Below, in pieces: positions 1 through 8,674 of a stretch of 64,000 bases of DNA. The position numbers and the translations under genes are program-made. Location: the NCBI GenBank assembly GCA_020438215.1, contig JAGQUX010000003.1, forward strand, positions 1 through 64,000, read 5' to 3'. Each line of letters starts with the position of its first letter. Within the stretch, counting starts at the first letter, position 1. Origin of the DNA: Armatimonadota bacterium (lineage in GTDB: Bacteria; Armatimonadota; Fimbriimonadia; Fimbriimonadales; Fimbriimonadaceae). Under the pieces are notes generated by a model. It did not search any database, was not told the DNA's origin, and saw only the letters and a program-made list of their open reading frames with translations.

Positions 1-336
1 GCGGACAAATGAGATCGTGCTGACTTCGCTGGCAAGCTGTCCGATTTCCAGGGTGCGGATTTGATCCGTGATCTCGAGTCCATCAACAAAAACACGATTG
101 GGAGTATCACTGCTGAGGTCGATCTGCACGCGCTCGAGCAGAGCTTCCAACTCTTCTCCAACTTCCCTGTTCACCCCTTGATTTTTGATCGCCCAAGCCA
201 GCGCACGGTACATCGCGCCGGTATCAAGGAGTGAGAGCCCCAGCCTCTCACTCAGAAGCCCGGCGACGGTGGATTTTCCCGCACCAGCAGGGCCATCAAT
301 AGCGATCACAAGGTCAGGGCGTGGTGACGTTGGCAT
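1..336 (-). CDS. cmk: Cytidylate kinase, N-terminal part (cut by window edge)
   Basis: Phosphorylates CMP and dCMP with ATP in pyrimidine nucleotide salvage, in the cytosol. The first 112 codons are visible. The P-loop 'AIDGPAGAGKST' lies at about residues 12-23 and is followed by 'LDTGAMYRALAW', the CMP-binding motif of Cmk. The visible end 'IGQLASEVSTISFVR' also fits the family. I start at the ATG at 334-336, which overlaps the end of aroA by 23 bases. A shorter GTG start at 307-309 would place the P-loop almost at the N-terminus and is possible. An aroA-cmk order is common in bacteria, and the overlap implies translational coupling. The C-terminal half lies beyond position 1. Confidence 0.92.
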   Translation of the reverse strand, partial: MPTSPRPDLVIAIDGPAGAGKSTVAGLLSERLGLSLLDTGAMYRALAWAIKNQGVNREVGEELEALLERVQIDLSSDTPNRVFVDGLEITDQIRTLEIGQLASEVSTISFVR

Positions 337-1612
337 AGTGGCTCCAAAACTCAGGATAACTGGTTTGTACCGAATCGGCGTTGAGGATTGTCGTCTCCCC
401 ATCAGCTATTGATCCCGCAACCGCAAAACTCATCGCCAAGCGGTGGTCGTGACGGGCATCAATGGAGGTACCGGTGAGCGGGGTTGGCCCTTCGATGATC
501 ATGCCATCGGGTTGTTCGGTGACATTGGCTCCCATCCGCTTGAGAGCATCGCAAACAACGGCAATACGGTCGGATTCTTTGACACGCATTTCTCCTGCGT
601 CTCGGATGATGGACTTACCGTGGCATTGGGTAGCGAGAACGGCAAGAACGGCGATTTCGTCGATGAGGCGGGGGACGAGATCACCGCTGATTTCAAACGG
701 CTGGAGGTTGACTTTATAGCTCAGGGATACATCGCCTACCGCTTCGCCCAATTCATCAGTTTGATTGCCGATTTCGACTGTTTGCCCGACTTGCTCAAAG
801 ACGCCTAAGATGCCCGTGCGTGTTGGATTCAGCCCCACCCTTTGGAGAAGAAGGTTGCTACCTGGCACTAGTGCGGCGAGAACCATCCAAAATGCGGCAC
901 TGCTGATATCCCCCGGTACGCGAAACGAGAAAGGTTCCCACTTTTGCCCTGGCGTGAGTGTCGTTGTGAGGCCATCCTGGTCTAGTTCAACCCCTAACGA
1001 TTGGAGCATCAATTCGGTGTGGTTGCGGCTTTGTGCTGGCTCGGTTATGGAAACCGGGGCGGTCGCATTCAACCCAGCGAGAAGCAAGCAGCTTTTGACT
1101 TGTGCGCTAGCGACCGGGCTCGTGAAGTGAATCCCCCTGAGTTGCTTACCGCGGATGGTGATCGGGGCTGTATCTCCGGAGATGTCTGCACCCATCATGC
1201 GAAGAGGGTCAATGATTCGCTTCATGGGGCGGCGGCTGAGGCTCTCATCACCCGTCAGAGTGACATTGCATCCGGGTAGCCCCGCAAAGACGCCGGCAAG
1301 TAGCCGCATCGTTGTGCCTGAGTTTCCGCAATCAATCGCAACAGGCTCGTTGTTCCAATCACCAGAGCAATCCAGTTCCGTTTCGGTGTCAGAGAGATGG
1401 CGCGAACTCTTCCCCATCATAGCGAATGCGTTTCGAGTTGCCTCGCAGTCTTCGCCGCGGAGTGTATTGCTCAGCCGAGAAACACCACCGCGATCAGATG
1501 CTTGGGCAAGAGCAGCAAAGATGTAAGCACGATGAGTGAGTGACTTATCGGAGGGGATTGCGATGGCGCCTTGGCACTTCTCTACACGCGAAATCTTGAC
1601 CACTTCACCCAT
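314..1612 (-). CDS. aroA: 3-phosphoshikimate 1-carboxyvinyltransferase (EPSP synthase)
   Basis: Transfers the enolpyruvyl group of PEP to shikimate 3-phosphate, the sixth step of the shikimate pathway, in the cytosol. The 432-residue length is normal. The substrate-binding start 'IPSDKSLTHRA' is near residue 19, 'DCGNSGTTMRLLAG' near 94, and the C-terminal 'RVKESDRIA' and 'DHRLAMSFAVAG' blocks are intact. Upstream on the minus strand a TACAGT box (1619-1624) ends six bases before the ATG, so the transcript may be leaderless. cmk follows with an overlap. Identification is secure; whether the enzyme is glyphosate-sensitive cannot be judged here. Confidence 0.97.
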   Translation of the reverse strand: MGEVVKISRVEKCQGAIAIPSDKSLTHRAYIFAALAQASDRGGVSRLSNTLRGEDCEATRNAFAMMGKSSRHLSDTETELDCSGDWNNEPVAIDCGNSGTTMRLLAGVFAGLPGCNVTLTGDESLSRRPMKRIIDPLRMMGADISGDTAPITIRGKQLRGIHFTSPVASAQVKSCLLLAGLNATAPVSITEPAQSRNHTELMLQSLGVELDQDGLTTTLTPGQKWEPFSFRVPGDISSAAFWMVLAALVPGSNLLLQRVGLNPTRTGILGVFEQVGQTVEIGNQTDELGEAVGDVSLSYKVNLQPFEISGDLVPRLIDEIAVLAVLATQCHGKSIIRDAGEMRVKESDRIAVVCDALKRMGANVTEQPDGMIIEGPTPLTGTSIDARHDHRLAMSFAVAGSIADGETTILNADSVQTSYPEFWSHYANVTTP

Positions 1613-1693
1613 GAGATCACTGTACCGCTTAGGTTCCGGGCTACCTAGAGATTTGCATCAAGCTGCGCGTTTTCCTCGTATTATGGTGTGAGT

Positions 1694-2479
1694 ATGCAAC
1701 CACAACGAGAGCAAAAACCTTGGTACCGCATCGGTAATCCGACGATGCGAGAAGACCGATTTACGAATTGCGGCATCATGGCTGGCGATTCCGCTGACCC
1801 GATGACGATGAATGGAGTGATCGCTAAGACCGGATTACTCTTGATGATGACATTCGCTACTGGGGCAGTCGGGTGGCTGTTTCCGAGTATGCCTCTCGTG
1901 ATTCTCACGGCGTTAGTGGCGTTTGGAACCGCAATTTTCGTTTCGTTTAAGCCAGACTACTCACACATTGGCGGGCCGATCTATGCTCTGTTCAAAGGTT
2001 ACGCGCTCGGTGCGATTTCGGTTCTTTACGCTTCGATGTTCGCGAATGATAAGACTTGGTCGGGAATTGTTCCGCTTGCTTTAGGCGGCACAATGGTGGT
2101 CTTCACATTAATGTTGGCGCTCTACCGAACCCGAGTAATCAAGGTCACGGAAACCTTCAAGGGTGCGGTCATCGGTGCGACACTCGCGATCTTTTTGTTT
2201 TATGCGTTTGTCTTCTTTGGCGGAATGTTCTTCCCCGGATTGAGTGACATGGGCGTATTCAAAAGCGGACCGATCGGGATTATCTTCAGCATTGTTGTTA
2301 TCGGAATTGCTGCTCTCAATCTTGCCTTGGACTTTGATCTCATTGAGCGCGGGATTGAAAGCAAAGCTCCCCGCAAGATGGAATGGTATGCAGGCTTCGC
2401 GCTTTTGGTCACTCTCGCGTGGCTCTATCTTGAGATTCTCAGGTTGCTTGCCAAGATTGCTGGTAACAGCAGACGCTAA
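1694..2479 (+). CDS. Bax inhibitor-1/YccA family membrane protein
   Basis: Polytopic inner-membrane protein of the Bax inhibitor-1 (TMBIM/YccA) family, in its longer form found in Actinobacteria and other phyla. After a soluble stretch of about 40 residues, the sequence 'MNGVIAKTGLLLMM' opens the first of seven hydrophobic segments, and a last helix ends near the C-terminus. Members are thought to be pH-gated calcium leak channels or modulators of membrane proteases; no role can be assigned here. I prefer the ATG at 1694 to the in-frame GTG at 1688, because a TATTAT box (1679-1684) lies nine bases before it. A strong hairpin terminator follows at 2498. Confidence 0.85.
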   Translation: MQPQREQKPWYRIGNPTMREDRFTNCGIMAGDSADPMTMNGVIAKTGLLLMMTFATGAVGWLFPSMPLVILTALVAFGTAIFVSFKPDYSHIGGPIYALFKGYALGAISVLYASMFANDKTWSGIVPLALGGTMVVFTLMLALYRTRVIKVTETFKGAVIGATLAIFLFYAFVFFGGMFFPGLSDMGVFKSGPIGIIFSIVVIGIAALNLALDFDLIERGIESKAPRKMEWYAGFALLVTLAWLYLEILRLLAKIAGNSRR

Positions 2480-2497
2480 TTGCTCTCTCTCAAGCAA

Positions 2498-2526
2498 AAG
2501 AGCCTCCCACTTGGTGGGAGGCTCTT
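2498..2526. terminator. Bidirectional intrinsic terminator
   Basis: A perfect 13-bp stem (2498-2510 with 2514-2526) closes a 3-base loop. It lies between two convergent genes and is A/T-flanked on both sides, so it can serve both the Bax-inhibitor-like gene and the Asp-box gene. Confidence 0.85.
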
Positions 2527-2546
2527 CTCATTTTAGTGACCGGCTC

Positions 2547-5447
2547 TTAGCGGATTTCTACATCCGCGGTGAATGTTTCTCCACCGACTTTGAGCGTGAG
2601 CTTGTACTTCCCTGCGGGAACGTACTGAGCGCGTCGAGCTTCGAAGGGATCAGCAAGAGCTTCTTCCGCTGTCTTTGGATCTTTCTTGCCGGGAGCTTTG
2701 GGGTCGCCTGCTTTGAGTAGGAGCCCGAGACTGGTGAAGTTAATGCCCTTATTGACCATAACTTCTTTGCTCACGGCTTCTTTGCCATCTTCCCCAACCA
2801 AGGAGAGAGTGCCTTTGCCATTTGCATCCTTCACCCAGAACGACCAATCAATGTTGCGCTCTCGGGCTTCGGGGTCTTGATATGCGGCACTGCGCTCGTA
2901 GCCCCACGTGTTGCGTCCTGATGGGACATCCAGGTTGTACTCGTGGAACTTGGATTCCTTGATCTTATCGCTCAGATCGTGAATCCACTTCACACTCACA
3001 ACCCAGACAGACCGCGCATGGGAGGCAATGACCATCTCTTCTGCCTTATCTTGGATTACCAAGTCGTGAACCGGAGTGTGTGGGATTCCCGTGCCGTAGG
3101 TCATCCAGCTTGCCCCGCGATCGAGCGAAACATACACGCCCATATCGGTACCGACATAGAGGATGTTCTCATCGGTGGAGTCCTCGCGGATGGTGTTCAC
3201 TGGCTCGAACGGGAGATTTGCTGCGATCGATGTCCAGGTTTCCCCATTGTCATCGCTCGCCCACACATAGGGTGTCCACTCATCTTGGCGGTAGCCGTTT
3301 TGGGTGCAGTAGATGCGTCCCTTTTTATGAGTGCTGGCAATCAATCGGGTCACCCAACGCTCTGGCGCTGGGGTGGCGATATCCTTCCATGTCAGACCGG
3401 AATCCGGGGTGTATTTGACGCTACCGTCGTCTGCACCCACATAGATCAAGCCGAATTGGAAGGGGCTCTCCGCAATCGCCGTCAGCGTTGAGTGCGGAAC
3501 ATCACCATTCGGAATGTTCTTGGTCAGGTCACCACTCAGTTCAGCGTAGCTGCGGCCGTTATTGAATGAGCGGTGCAGCTTCTGTGAACCCAGATAGATG
3601 ATATCTGGGTGGTGCGGCGAAATCAGCATCGGAGAAATCCAGTTGTAGCGCAGATCTCGGCCTTGAGCACGAGCGTTCCATCGTTCATTGGTTTCTTGAT
3701 TCCGAGCCGAGTGAGACCCAAATTGCGAAGCGGTGTAAACAATTCGTCCACCATCTCGAGGATCTACTTGAATAAAGCTTCCATCACCGCCGCCAATCGC
3801 ATCCCAGAGATTGATATCGCTGAAGCCTGGTCGGTAAGTGCTCGGTCCTTTCAGAGTGCCGTTGTCTTGAAGGCCACCGTAGATGTTGTAAGGTGTCGCT
3901 GTATCAACCGCAATCGTTGTGAATTGCCCAACAGAGAGGTTATTCCAGTGATTCCAACTGTCGCCAGCATCGTAGCTCACATAGATTCCACCATCGTTGC
4001 CGTTCAGCATTCGGTTAGGATTCTTGGGGTCGATCCAAAACGAGTGGTGGTCAACGTGGTTGCGTCGCGCGATAGGGTTCCAGCTGGCTCCGCCATCGGT
4101 TGATTTAAGGACGAGCAAACCAAGAGTGTAAACCGTATCCGGATCGTTGGGGTCAACGACTGCCTCATTCCAGTAGTAACCACCGTGATCGCCCATATCG
4201 GGCCGAGTTTTCTTCCAAGTCTTACCGCCATCATTGGTACGCCAAATTTCAGCGTTGTTCATGTCGCGATCTAGCGCATTGGGGTTCTGCTGAAGGATAA
4301 GGTTCTTGAGGCCGTCTGCGCTCATTGAGCCGTCCTTGATCCCTTTGACTACATCATCCACCTTGCTTTCGCGCGGGATGCGCCCATTGAGGAAGCGGCT
4401 CAGGTCACCGTTGTCAAGTTGCTTGATGACATCCCATGGAGCATTCAGGAATCGGGTGAGGGTGAGAGTGCCTGAGCGAACTCCCTCGTCATACGAACCC
4501 TGATCCATGTCCGGGCCCTGGTTGTCAACGAACGCGTAGAGGACATCTGGATTGCTCGGCGAGATGGCAAGTGCGGTTCGTCCCATCGCTTCACCAGACG
4601 GGAGCCCAGTCATCTTATTCCAAGTCTTGCCGCCGTCAGTTGTTTTGTAGATTGCGCTTCCGGGGCCGGATTCCAGCATATTCCATGCGCGACGATCACG
4701 ATCCCACATAGCCGCATAGGCAACGTTGGAATTGCGTGGATCAAGCACGATATCCATTGCGCCGGTGCGATGATCGACTTCGAGCATCTTGTTCCAGGTC
4801 TTGCCACCATCGGTGGTCTTATAGACTCCACGCTCACCCCACTGCGAATAGAGTGGTCCAAGTGCGGCTACCCAGACAGTATTGGGGTTCTTGCGATCAA
4901 TGACAACTCGTCCGATGTGATGGCTATCGTGAAGACCAACGTTTGTCCAGGTTTGCCCAGCGTCGGTGGACTTGAAGACGCCTGTTCCCGCATAGCTGGT
5001 TCGTTGGCTATTGGCTTCCCCGCTTCCGAGCCAGATGGTTTTCCCATCGGCGGAGACATCAATGTCACCAATACCAAACGAACTTTGGTTGTCAAACAAG
5101 GGAGTCCAGGTCTGACCTTCGTTCTCTGTTCGCCATAGCCCACCGGTTGCAAAGGCAATGTAAATCCAATTCGATTGCCCGGTTGGCACGGCAATATCGC
5201 TGACGCGTCCGCCTTGCACTTCTGATCCGACACTTCTCCAAGGGATTTGTTGGAAGATGGATTCTTTGAGCATCCTTTCCCGCTTTTCCCAAGCAGTCAG
5301 GCGAATCGACATCGGCATTGCACGATTCTCTACGGAATGGAACTGCTTGCGTTCAACATCTTTCCCAGGCGGGTTCTTGTACTGAATCCCACTTTGGTTT
5401 TGGTGTTGCATCGCAACGGTGAGTCCCCATATCATTGCAAACGACAT
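2547..5447 (-). CDS. Secreted Asp-box (BNR/sortilin-type) beta-propeller protein
   Basis: A 966-residue protein built almost wholly of Asp-box repeats. At least ten copies of the pattern S/T-x-D/N-x-G-x-S/T-W are readable, for example 'TTDGGKTWNKM' twice, 'TNDGGKTWKK', 'STDGGASWN', 'SDDNGETWTS' and 'SLDRGASWMT'. This is the VPS10/sortilin-like or sialidase-like propeller fold, often annotated as 'glycosyl hydrolase', but I see no sialidase Arg-triad and do not claim catalysis. The N-terminus has a short hydrophobic stretch, a weak signal peptide. The C-terminal ~100 residues ('PAGKYKLTLKVGGETFTADV') resemble a small beta-sandwich. A TAAGAT box (5458-5463) sits ten bases before the ATG. Confidence 0.8.
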   Translation of the reverse strand: MSFAMIWGLTVAMQHQNQSGIQYKNPPGKDVERKQFHSVENRAMPMSIRLTAWEKRERMLKESIFQQIPWRSVGSEVQGGRVSDIAVPTGQSNWIYIAFATGGLWRTENEGQTWTPLFDNQSSFGIGDIDVSADGKTIWLGSGEANSQRTSYAGTGVFKSTDAGQTWTNVGLHDSHHIGRVVIDRKNPNTVWVAALGPLYSQWGERGVYKTTDGGKTWNKMLEVDHRTGAMDIVLDPRNSNVAYAAMWDRDRRAWNMLESGPGSAIYKTTDGGKTWNKMTGLPSGEAMGRTALAISPSNPDVLYAFVDNQGPDMDQGSYDEGVRSGTLTLTRFLNAPWDVIKQLDNGDLSRFLNGRIPRESKVDDVVKGIKDGSMSADGLKNLILQQNPNALDRDMNNAEIWRTNDGGKTWKKTRPDMGDHGGYYWNEAVVDPNDPDTVYTLGLLVLKSTDGGASWNPIARRNHVDHHSFWIDPKNPNRMLNGNDGGIYVSYDAGDSWNHWNNLSVGQFTTIAVDTATPYNIYGGLQDNGTLKGPSTYRPGFSDINLWDAIGGGDGSFIQVDPRDGGRIVYTASQFGSHSARNQETNERWNARAQGRDLRYNWISPMLISPHHPDIIYLGSQKLHRSFNNGRSYAELSGDLTKNIPNGDVPHSTLTAIAESPFQFGLIYVGADDGSVKYTPDSGLTWKDIATPAPERWVTRLIASTHKKGRIYCTQNGYRQDEWTPYVWASDDNGETWTSIAANLPFEPVNTIREDSTDENILYVGTDMGVYVSLDRGASWMTYGTGIPHTPVHDLVIQDKAEEMVIASHARSVWVVSVKWIHDLSDKIKESKFHEYNLDVPSGRNTWGYERSAAYQDPEARERNIDWSFWVKDANGKGTLSLVGEDGKEAVSKEVMVNKGINFTSLGLLLKAGDPKAPGKKDPKTAEEALADPFEARRAQYVPAGKYKLTLKVGGETFTADVEIR

Positions 5448-5470
5448 AGTGCGGACAATCTTACACTTGT

Positions 5471-5500
5471 TTGCCTACCAAAACCAATTCTCGCTATACT
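5471..5500 (+). promoter_or_regulatory. Promoter of the 5508 gene (leaderless layout)
   Basis: TTGCCT (5471-5476), an 18-base spacer and TATACT (5495-5500), then only seven bases to the ATG. The expected transcription start falls at or next to the start codon, and there is no Shine-Dalgarno sequence. Confidence 0.6.
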
Positions 5501-5507
5501 CATTTTC

Positions 5508-6695
5508 ATGACACCCATGTTGATGATGCTCGCCGTGGGGGCTACTGGATATGCGCCCGCTCCTGAACTTGCGGTGATGAAGAGTCGATATTCGGCAATT
5601 GATCCTGTGATTTCCGTCTCTGCCGTTAATGGCGAAACACTTGCCGAATATAAACCGACGGAGATTGATTTCCGGAATCCCGCCCTTTCTCCAAACATCA
5701 CTAGTCAGTTGACTCGCGGCCTGCGTGATAACGCGAACCTCCGGGGATTGGGTGCTCAATTTCGCCCACTAGAAAACATCGTGAATAGCGTTCCGAGTTG
5801 GGGGGCAACCTTTGGCGGAAGCGACATGAACAAGATCGGTTTCCAAAGCGCTGATGACCTTGGGATTGCGCTTGAGTTCATTTTTGAGCCGGGTACCTGC
5901 TTTGTCCCAGATAACAAAGACTATCAGGTGATGATGTATTCCGATCAGACAGTGAGCTTTACCGCGCAATACGCGAACTTGTTTGCTTCCACTTCGCCAT
6001 TTGGACAAGGCAAAGCGTCGCTCAAAACCATGTGTCTGAATATGGCGAAAAAGGAGCCAGCGGGACATGTCAAATATTATCCGGCGGTTCTGAAAGACAA
6101 GGTTCTCCCGAAGTTAGCGAAGATTGTTGCTGATTCCAGCCGACGCGGCCCGTGGGATCAAGCCCGAGTTTGGATATATACCGACAAAGCTTCGTTGAAG
6201 GACATTCATGATCGTCTTGCTCCGCCGATTGCGCCGGGATACTACGTGCGTGGTCTACGCGATGTTAATAAATCGGGTGGCTTTGAAGAGAAGGATCTCA
6301 AGAACGCAAAGCTGTTCGATCCCGTCTTGATTTTTGCCCCTTCTGGGGATGAAGATGCGACCACGTTCCTCTTGAAGAATATTTTGGCAAACCATTCCCG
6401 AGCATTGAAATCTGCTCTGGAAAAGCCGGGCGATGAAAGCGATGCGCTTTACACATCTGCGGGCAAGGAACTCAAAGCAGAGCATTTGAACTTGATGCTG
6501 GGAACTCTCTTGGACTCCGACAACAAGGATGCCATTTCTGGGATGTTGACCTACCTGGAGAAGCATGTGCCGCTCCCCTCTCGCGATTGGGTGAAAGAGA
6601 TGAAGAACATGGTCATCGTCTTTGAGCTTGAAGATCATGAGGATGGAAATATCGCCAAACAGGCCAAAAAAGTCAAAGAACTGTACGGCATGTAA
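5508..6695 (+). CDS. Exported protein of unknown function
   Basis: A 395-residue protein I do not recognise. The N-terminus is a short hydrophobic signal-like segment ('MLMMLAVGATGYAPAPE'). The body is mixed alpha/beta without repeats. The stretch 'RVWIYTDKASLKDIHDRLAPP' and two cysteines near residues 125 and 165 stand out but match no family I know. The reading frame stays open far upstream to 5247, but that stretch lies inside the divergent Asp-box gene. The ATG at 5508 follows a good promoter by seven bases, so I use it. A strong terminator follows the stop. Confidence 0.7.
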   Translation: MTPMLMMLAVGATGYAPAPELAVMKSRYSAIDPVISVSAVNGETLAEYKPTEIDFRNPALSPNITSQLTRGLRDNANLRGLGAQFRPLENIVNSVPSWGATFGGSDMNKIGFQSADDLGIALEFIFEPGTCFVPDNKDYQVMMYSDQTVSFTAQYANLFASTSPFGQGKASLKTMCLNMAKKEPAGHVKYYPAVLKDKVLPKLAKIVADSSRRGPWDQARVWIYTDKASLKDIHDRLAPPIAPGYYVRGLRDVNKSGGFEEKDLKNAKLFDPVLIFAPSGDEDATTFLLKNILANHSRALKSALEKPGDESDALYTSAGKELKAEHLNLMLGTLLDSDNKDAISGMLTYLEKHVPLPSRDWVKEMKNMVIVFELEDHEDGNIAKQAKKVKELYGM

Positions 6696-6698
6696 AGC

Positions 6699-6734
6699 AA
6701 AAATCCCCGCTCTCATCTGAAAGCGGGGATTTTT
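6699..6734. terminator. Bidirectional intrinsic terminator
   Basis: A 13-bp stem (AAAAATCCCCGCT with its complement) around a ten-base loop, with T-runs on both strands, placed between two convergent genes. Confidence 0.9.
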
Positions 6735-6747
6735 ATGCCTGAATGGT

Positions 6748-8127
6748 TTAGGCGTCGGGATCGAAGATCGCCACAGGCTTCGTATTCTTCCAATCGCCTC
6801 GAGTGAAGTCTGGGAAGTCAATCGACTGCCCGCGATTCGCCACCGACCATTCGCTCAGCGGAGTCACCGCGCTCCAGGACGCCGCGTCGTAAACATCCTG
6901 ATCAAGTGGGAGTCCATTACGCAAGCAATACACAATGCGCCACATCATCAAGAAGTCCATGCCACCGTGACCGCCGACACGGGTCGCTAGCTCGCCTTGC
7001 TTTTTGTAGAGCGGGTGCTCGAAGTCATCAAACCAATGCTTCAGGTCACCGCCTTGTTCCCAACTATCCGTGCTCTTACTGATGCCCTCAATCGTGCAGC
7101 GGTTCGGGAACCCACCCCAAGCACCCTTGGTGCCCTGAATGTAGTTGTGGCGAGTGTACGGACGAGCAAGTTGTTCATCCCACTGGATCATCATAGATCG
7201 CCCCATGACGGTTCGGACAATACTGGTGTTGATGTCGCCGCACACGAACGGAGTCTTGTTCCATTTGTGGTCATCCGGAAAGTTCACGCGACCATAGATG
7301 CCGCGCATCATGCTCTTACAACTGACCGAACTCATGTAGTCCATTCGATCGCCCCGGTTGATGTTCATGTACTGTGCGACGGGGCCGAGTCCGTGGGTGG
7401 GATAGAGGTTTCCGTTTCGCTTTTGGTAATGAACGGTGCGCCAGCTTCCGGTTCCGCGCTCAACTTCATGCATTTGCCCGCGTAGGTCATGGATATAAGC
7501 GGCTTCTCCATGGAGGAGATCACCGAACAAACCAAGTCGGCACATATTGAGGACAAGGAGTTCTTCGCGTCCGTAATTAACGTTCTCCATCATCATGCAG
7601 TGCTTCTGGGTGGCTTCGGAGGTATCGACGAGCTTCCAGCAATCTTCGATCGTTAGAGCAGCAGGAACTTCGACAAAAGCGTGTTTGCCGTGCTGCATAG
7701 CGCAAAGAGCCATTGGAACATGCCATTCCCAAGGTGTGGCAATCACGATCGCATCGATGTCATCGCGGGCGCACATTTTCTCAAATGCGCGCTCTCCATC
7801 TACATAGAGATCAGGCTTTTTGAATCCAGCGTCTGTGACGCGCTTTGCCGCACGCTCAGCCCAGTCTTGATACAAGTCGCAGATAGCGACAACCTCAGTA
7901 CCTTCGCAAGCAAGGACTGAATTGATGTGCGTTGGGCCACGCGCACCCACACCGATGAATCCGAACCGGACGGTATCCAATTTCGGAGCATGGAAATCAG
8001 CCATTGACTTCCCTTTTCTTCGGGCAGGTCGGACAAGGGGGGCGTTTTGTTGAGAGGCAAACAATTTGCCACCGAGCATAGACAGCCCTGCTGTGCCCGC
8101 GGCGGCCAGAAACTCACGTCGCTTCAT
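6748..8127 (-). CDS. GH109-type Gfo/Idh/MocA protein, probable exported alpha-N-acetylgalactosaminidase
   Basis: GH109 enzymes cleave alpha-GalNAc with a bound NAD+ through oxidation and elimination. The 459-residue protein begins with a Tat-type signal ('MKRREFLAAAGTAG'). A Rossmann motif 'RFGFIGVGARG' lies near residue 54. The blocks 'ENVNYGREELLVLNM', 'GEAAYIHDLRGQMHE' and 'KRNGNLYPTHGLGPVAQYM' are hallmark GH109 sequences that ordinary Gfo/Idh/MocA dehydrogenases lack. Export via Tat fits folding with NAD in the cytosol. A promoter with TTGCGA (8161-8166), an 18-base spacer and TAGACT (8137-8142) stands nine bases before the ATG. Substrate is inferred from family; related members may act on other sugars. 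Confidence 0.85.
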   Translation of the reverse strand: MKRREFLAAAGTAGLSMLGGKLFASQQNAPLVRPARRKGKSMADFHAPKLDTVRFGFIGVGARGPTHINSVLACEGTEVVAICDLYQDWAERAAKRVTDAGFKKPDLYVDGERAFEKMCARDDIDAIVIATPWEWHVPMALCAMQHGKHAFVEVPAALTIEDCWKLVDTSEATQKHCMMMENVNYGREELLVLNMCRLGLFGDLLHGEAAYIHDLRGQMHEVERGTGSWRTVHYQKRNGNLYPTHGLGPVAQYMNINRGDRMDYMSSVSCKSMMRGIYGRVNFPDDHKWNKTPFVCGDINTSIVRTVMGRSMMIQWDEQLARPYTRHNYIQGTKGAWGGFPNRCTIEGISKSTDSWEQGGDLKHWFDDFEHPLYKKQGELATRVGGHGGMDFLMMWRIVYCLRNGLPLDQDVYDAASWSAVTPLSEWSVANRGQSIDFPDFTRGDWKNTKPVAIFDPDA

Positions 8128-8136
8128 GGTGTTGTC

Positions 8137-8166
8137 AGTCTATCGCGCGTGGCCATAGAATCGCAA
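8137..8166 (-). promoter_or_regulatory. Promoter of the GH109-type gene
   Basis: On the minus strand: TTGCGA, an 18-base spacer, TAGACT, then nine bases to the ATG at 8127. No ribosome-binding site fits in the remaining leader. Confidence 0.55.
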
Positions 8167-8168
8167 AG

Positions 8169-8197
8169 AAAAAGCGCGGATGTTTGACATCCGCGCT
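8169..8197 (-). terminator. Intrinsic terminator of the thioredoxin-like gene
   Basis: A perfect 11-bp GC-rich stem (8173-8183 with 8187-8197) around a 3-base loop. On the minus strand it is followed by a T-rich tail. It closes the operon that runs leftward from about 10.4 kb. Confidence 0.85.
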
Positions 8198-8208
8198 GAT
8201 CTTGTCGC

Positions 8209-8673
8209 TTACTTTGCTTCTTTGACTGCTTTTCTGAGTTCATCGAGAGTGACTTTTCCGGTTTTGCGCCAAAGAACTTTTCCGTTTTTGACAATCACCA
8301 TCGTCGGCACTTCTTTCACTTTCCAGCGATCTGCCATTTCCAGGCGACTATCGACAAGAAGGGGGTAATCAATCGTCTTGGTTTTGACGTATTTGGCGAG
8401 GTCGGCTAAGTTTTCGTCGATGCTGACGGAAACGAACTGATATCCCAACGATTTTTGCTCCTTCCGAAAGTCGTTGAGGATCGGCTCAATCTCGCGGCAG
8501 GTTCCGCACCAGGTTGCCCAGAACTCAAAGAAGTAGATTTTGTCTTTTTCCAGGGATTTGAGAGTCCATAACTTCCCTTTCGTATCCTTGATGCCAATTT
8601 CGGGCACATTGCTTTGCGCGAGAGCAAAGGTAGCTGTCGCTAATAGAGTGAGGATGAGGAAGAACTTTTTCAA
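8209..8673 (-). CDS. TlpA-like secreted thioredoxin-fold protein
   Basis: A periplasmic thiol-disulfide protein of the TlpA/ResA type. A signal peptide 'KKFFLILTLLATATFALAQ' is followed by a thioredoxin fold with 'FWATWCGTCREIEP', so the redox Cys pair is at about residues 56 and 59. The cis-proline block is 'VKEVPTMVIVKNGKV'. The frame is open further upstream, but that extension lies inside the preceding gene and would bury the signal peptide. I therefore choose the TTG at 8671-8673, one base after the stop of the YHS-type gene. The operon with a metal-site protein suggests a job in keeping cysteines or metal sites reduced. The partner is inferred from context only. Confidence 0.85.
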   Translation of the reverse strand: MKKFFLILTLLATATFALAQSNVPEIGIKDTKGKLWTLKSLEKDKIYFFEFWATWCGTCREIEPILNDFRKEQKSLGYQFVSVSIDENLADLAKYVKTKTIDYPLLVDSRLEMADRWKVKEVPTMVIVKNGKVLWRKTGKVTLDELRKAVKEAK

Positions 8674-8674
8674 C

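Noticed and set aside
2547-5447. Asp-box protein as sialidase
   Set aside because: The Asp boxes are present, but I found no arginine triad or catalytic Tyr/Glu in a sialidase arrangement.
5247-5507. N-terminal extension of the 5508 gene
   Set aside because: It overlaps the divergent Asp-box gene's start, and a good promoter ends just before the ATG at 5508.
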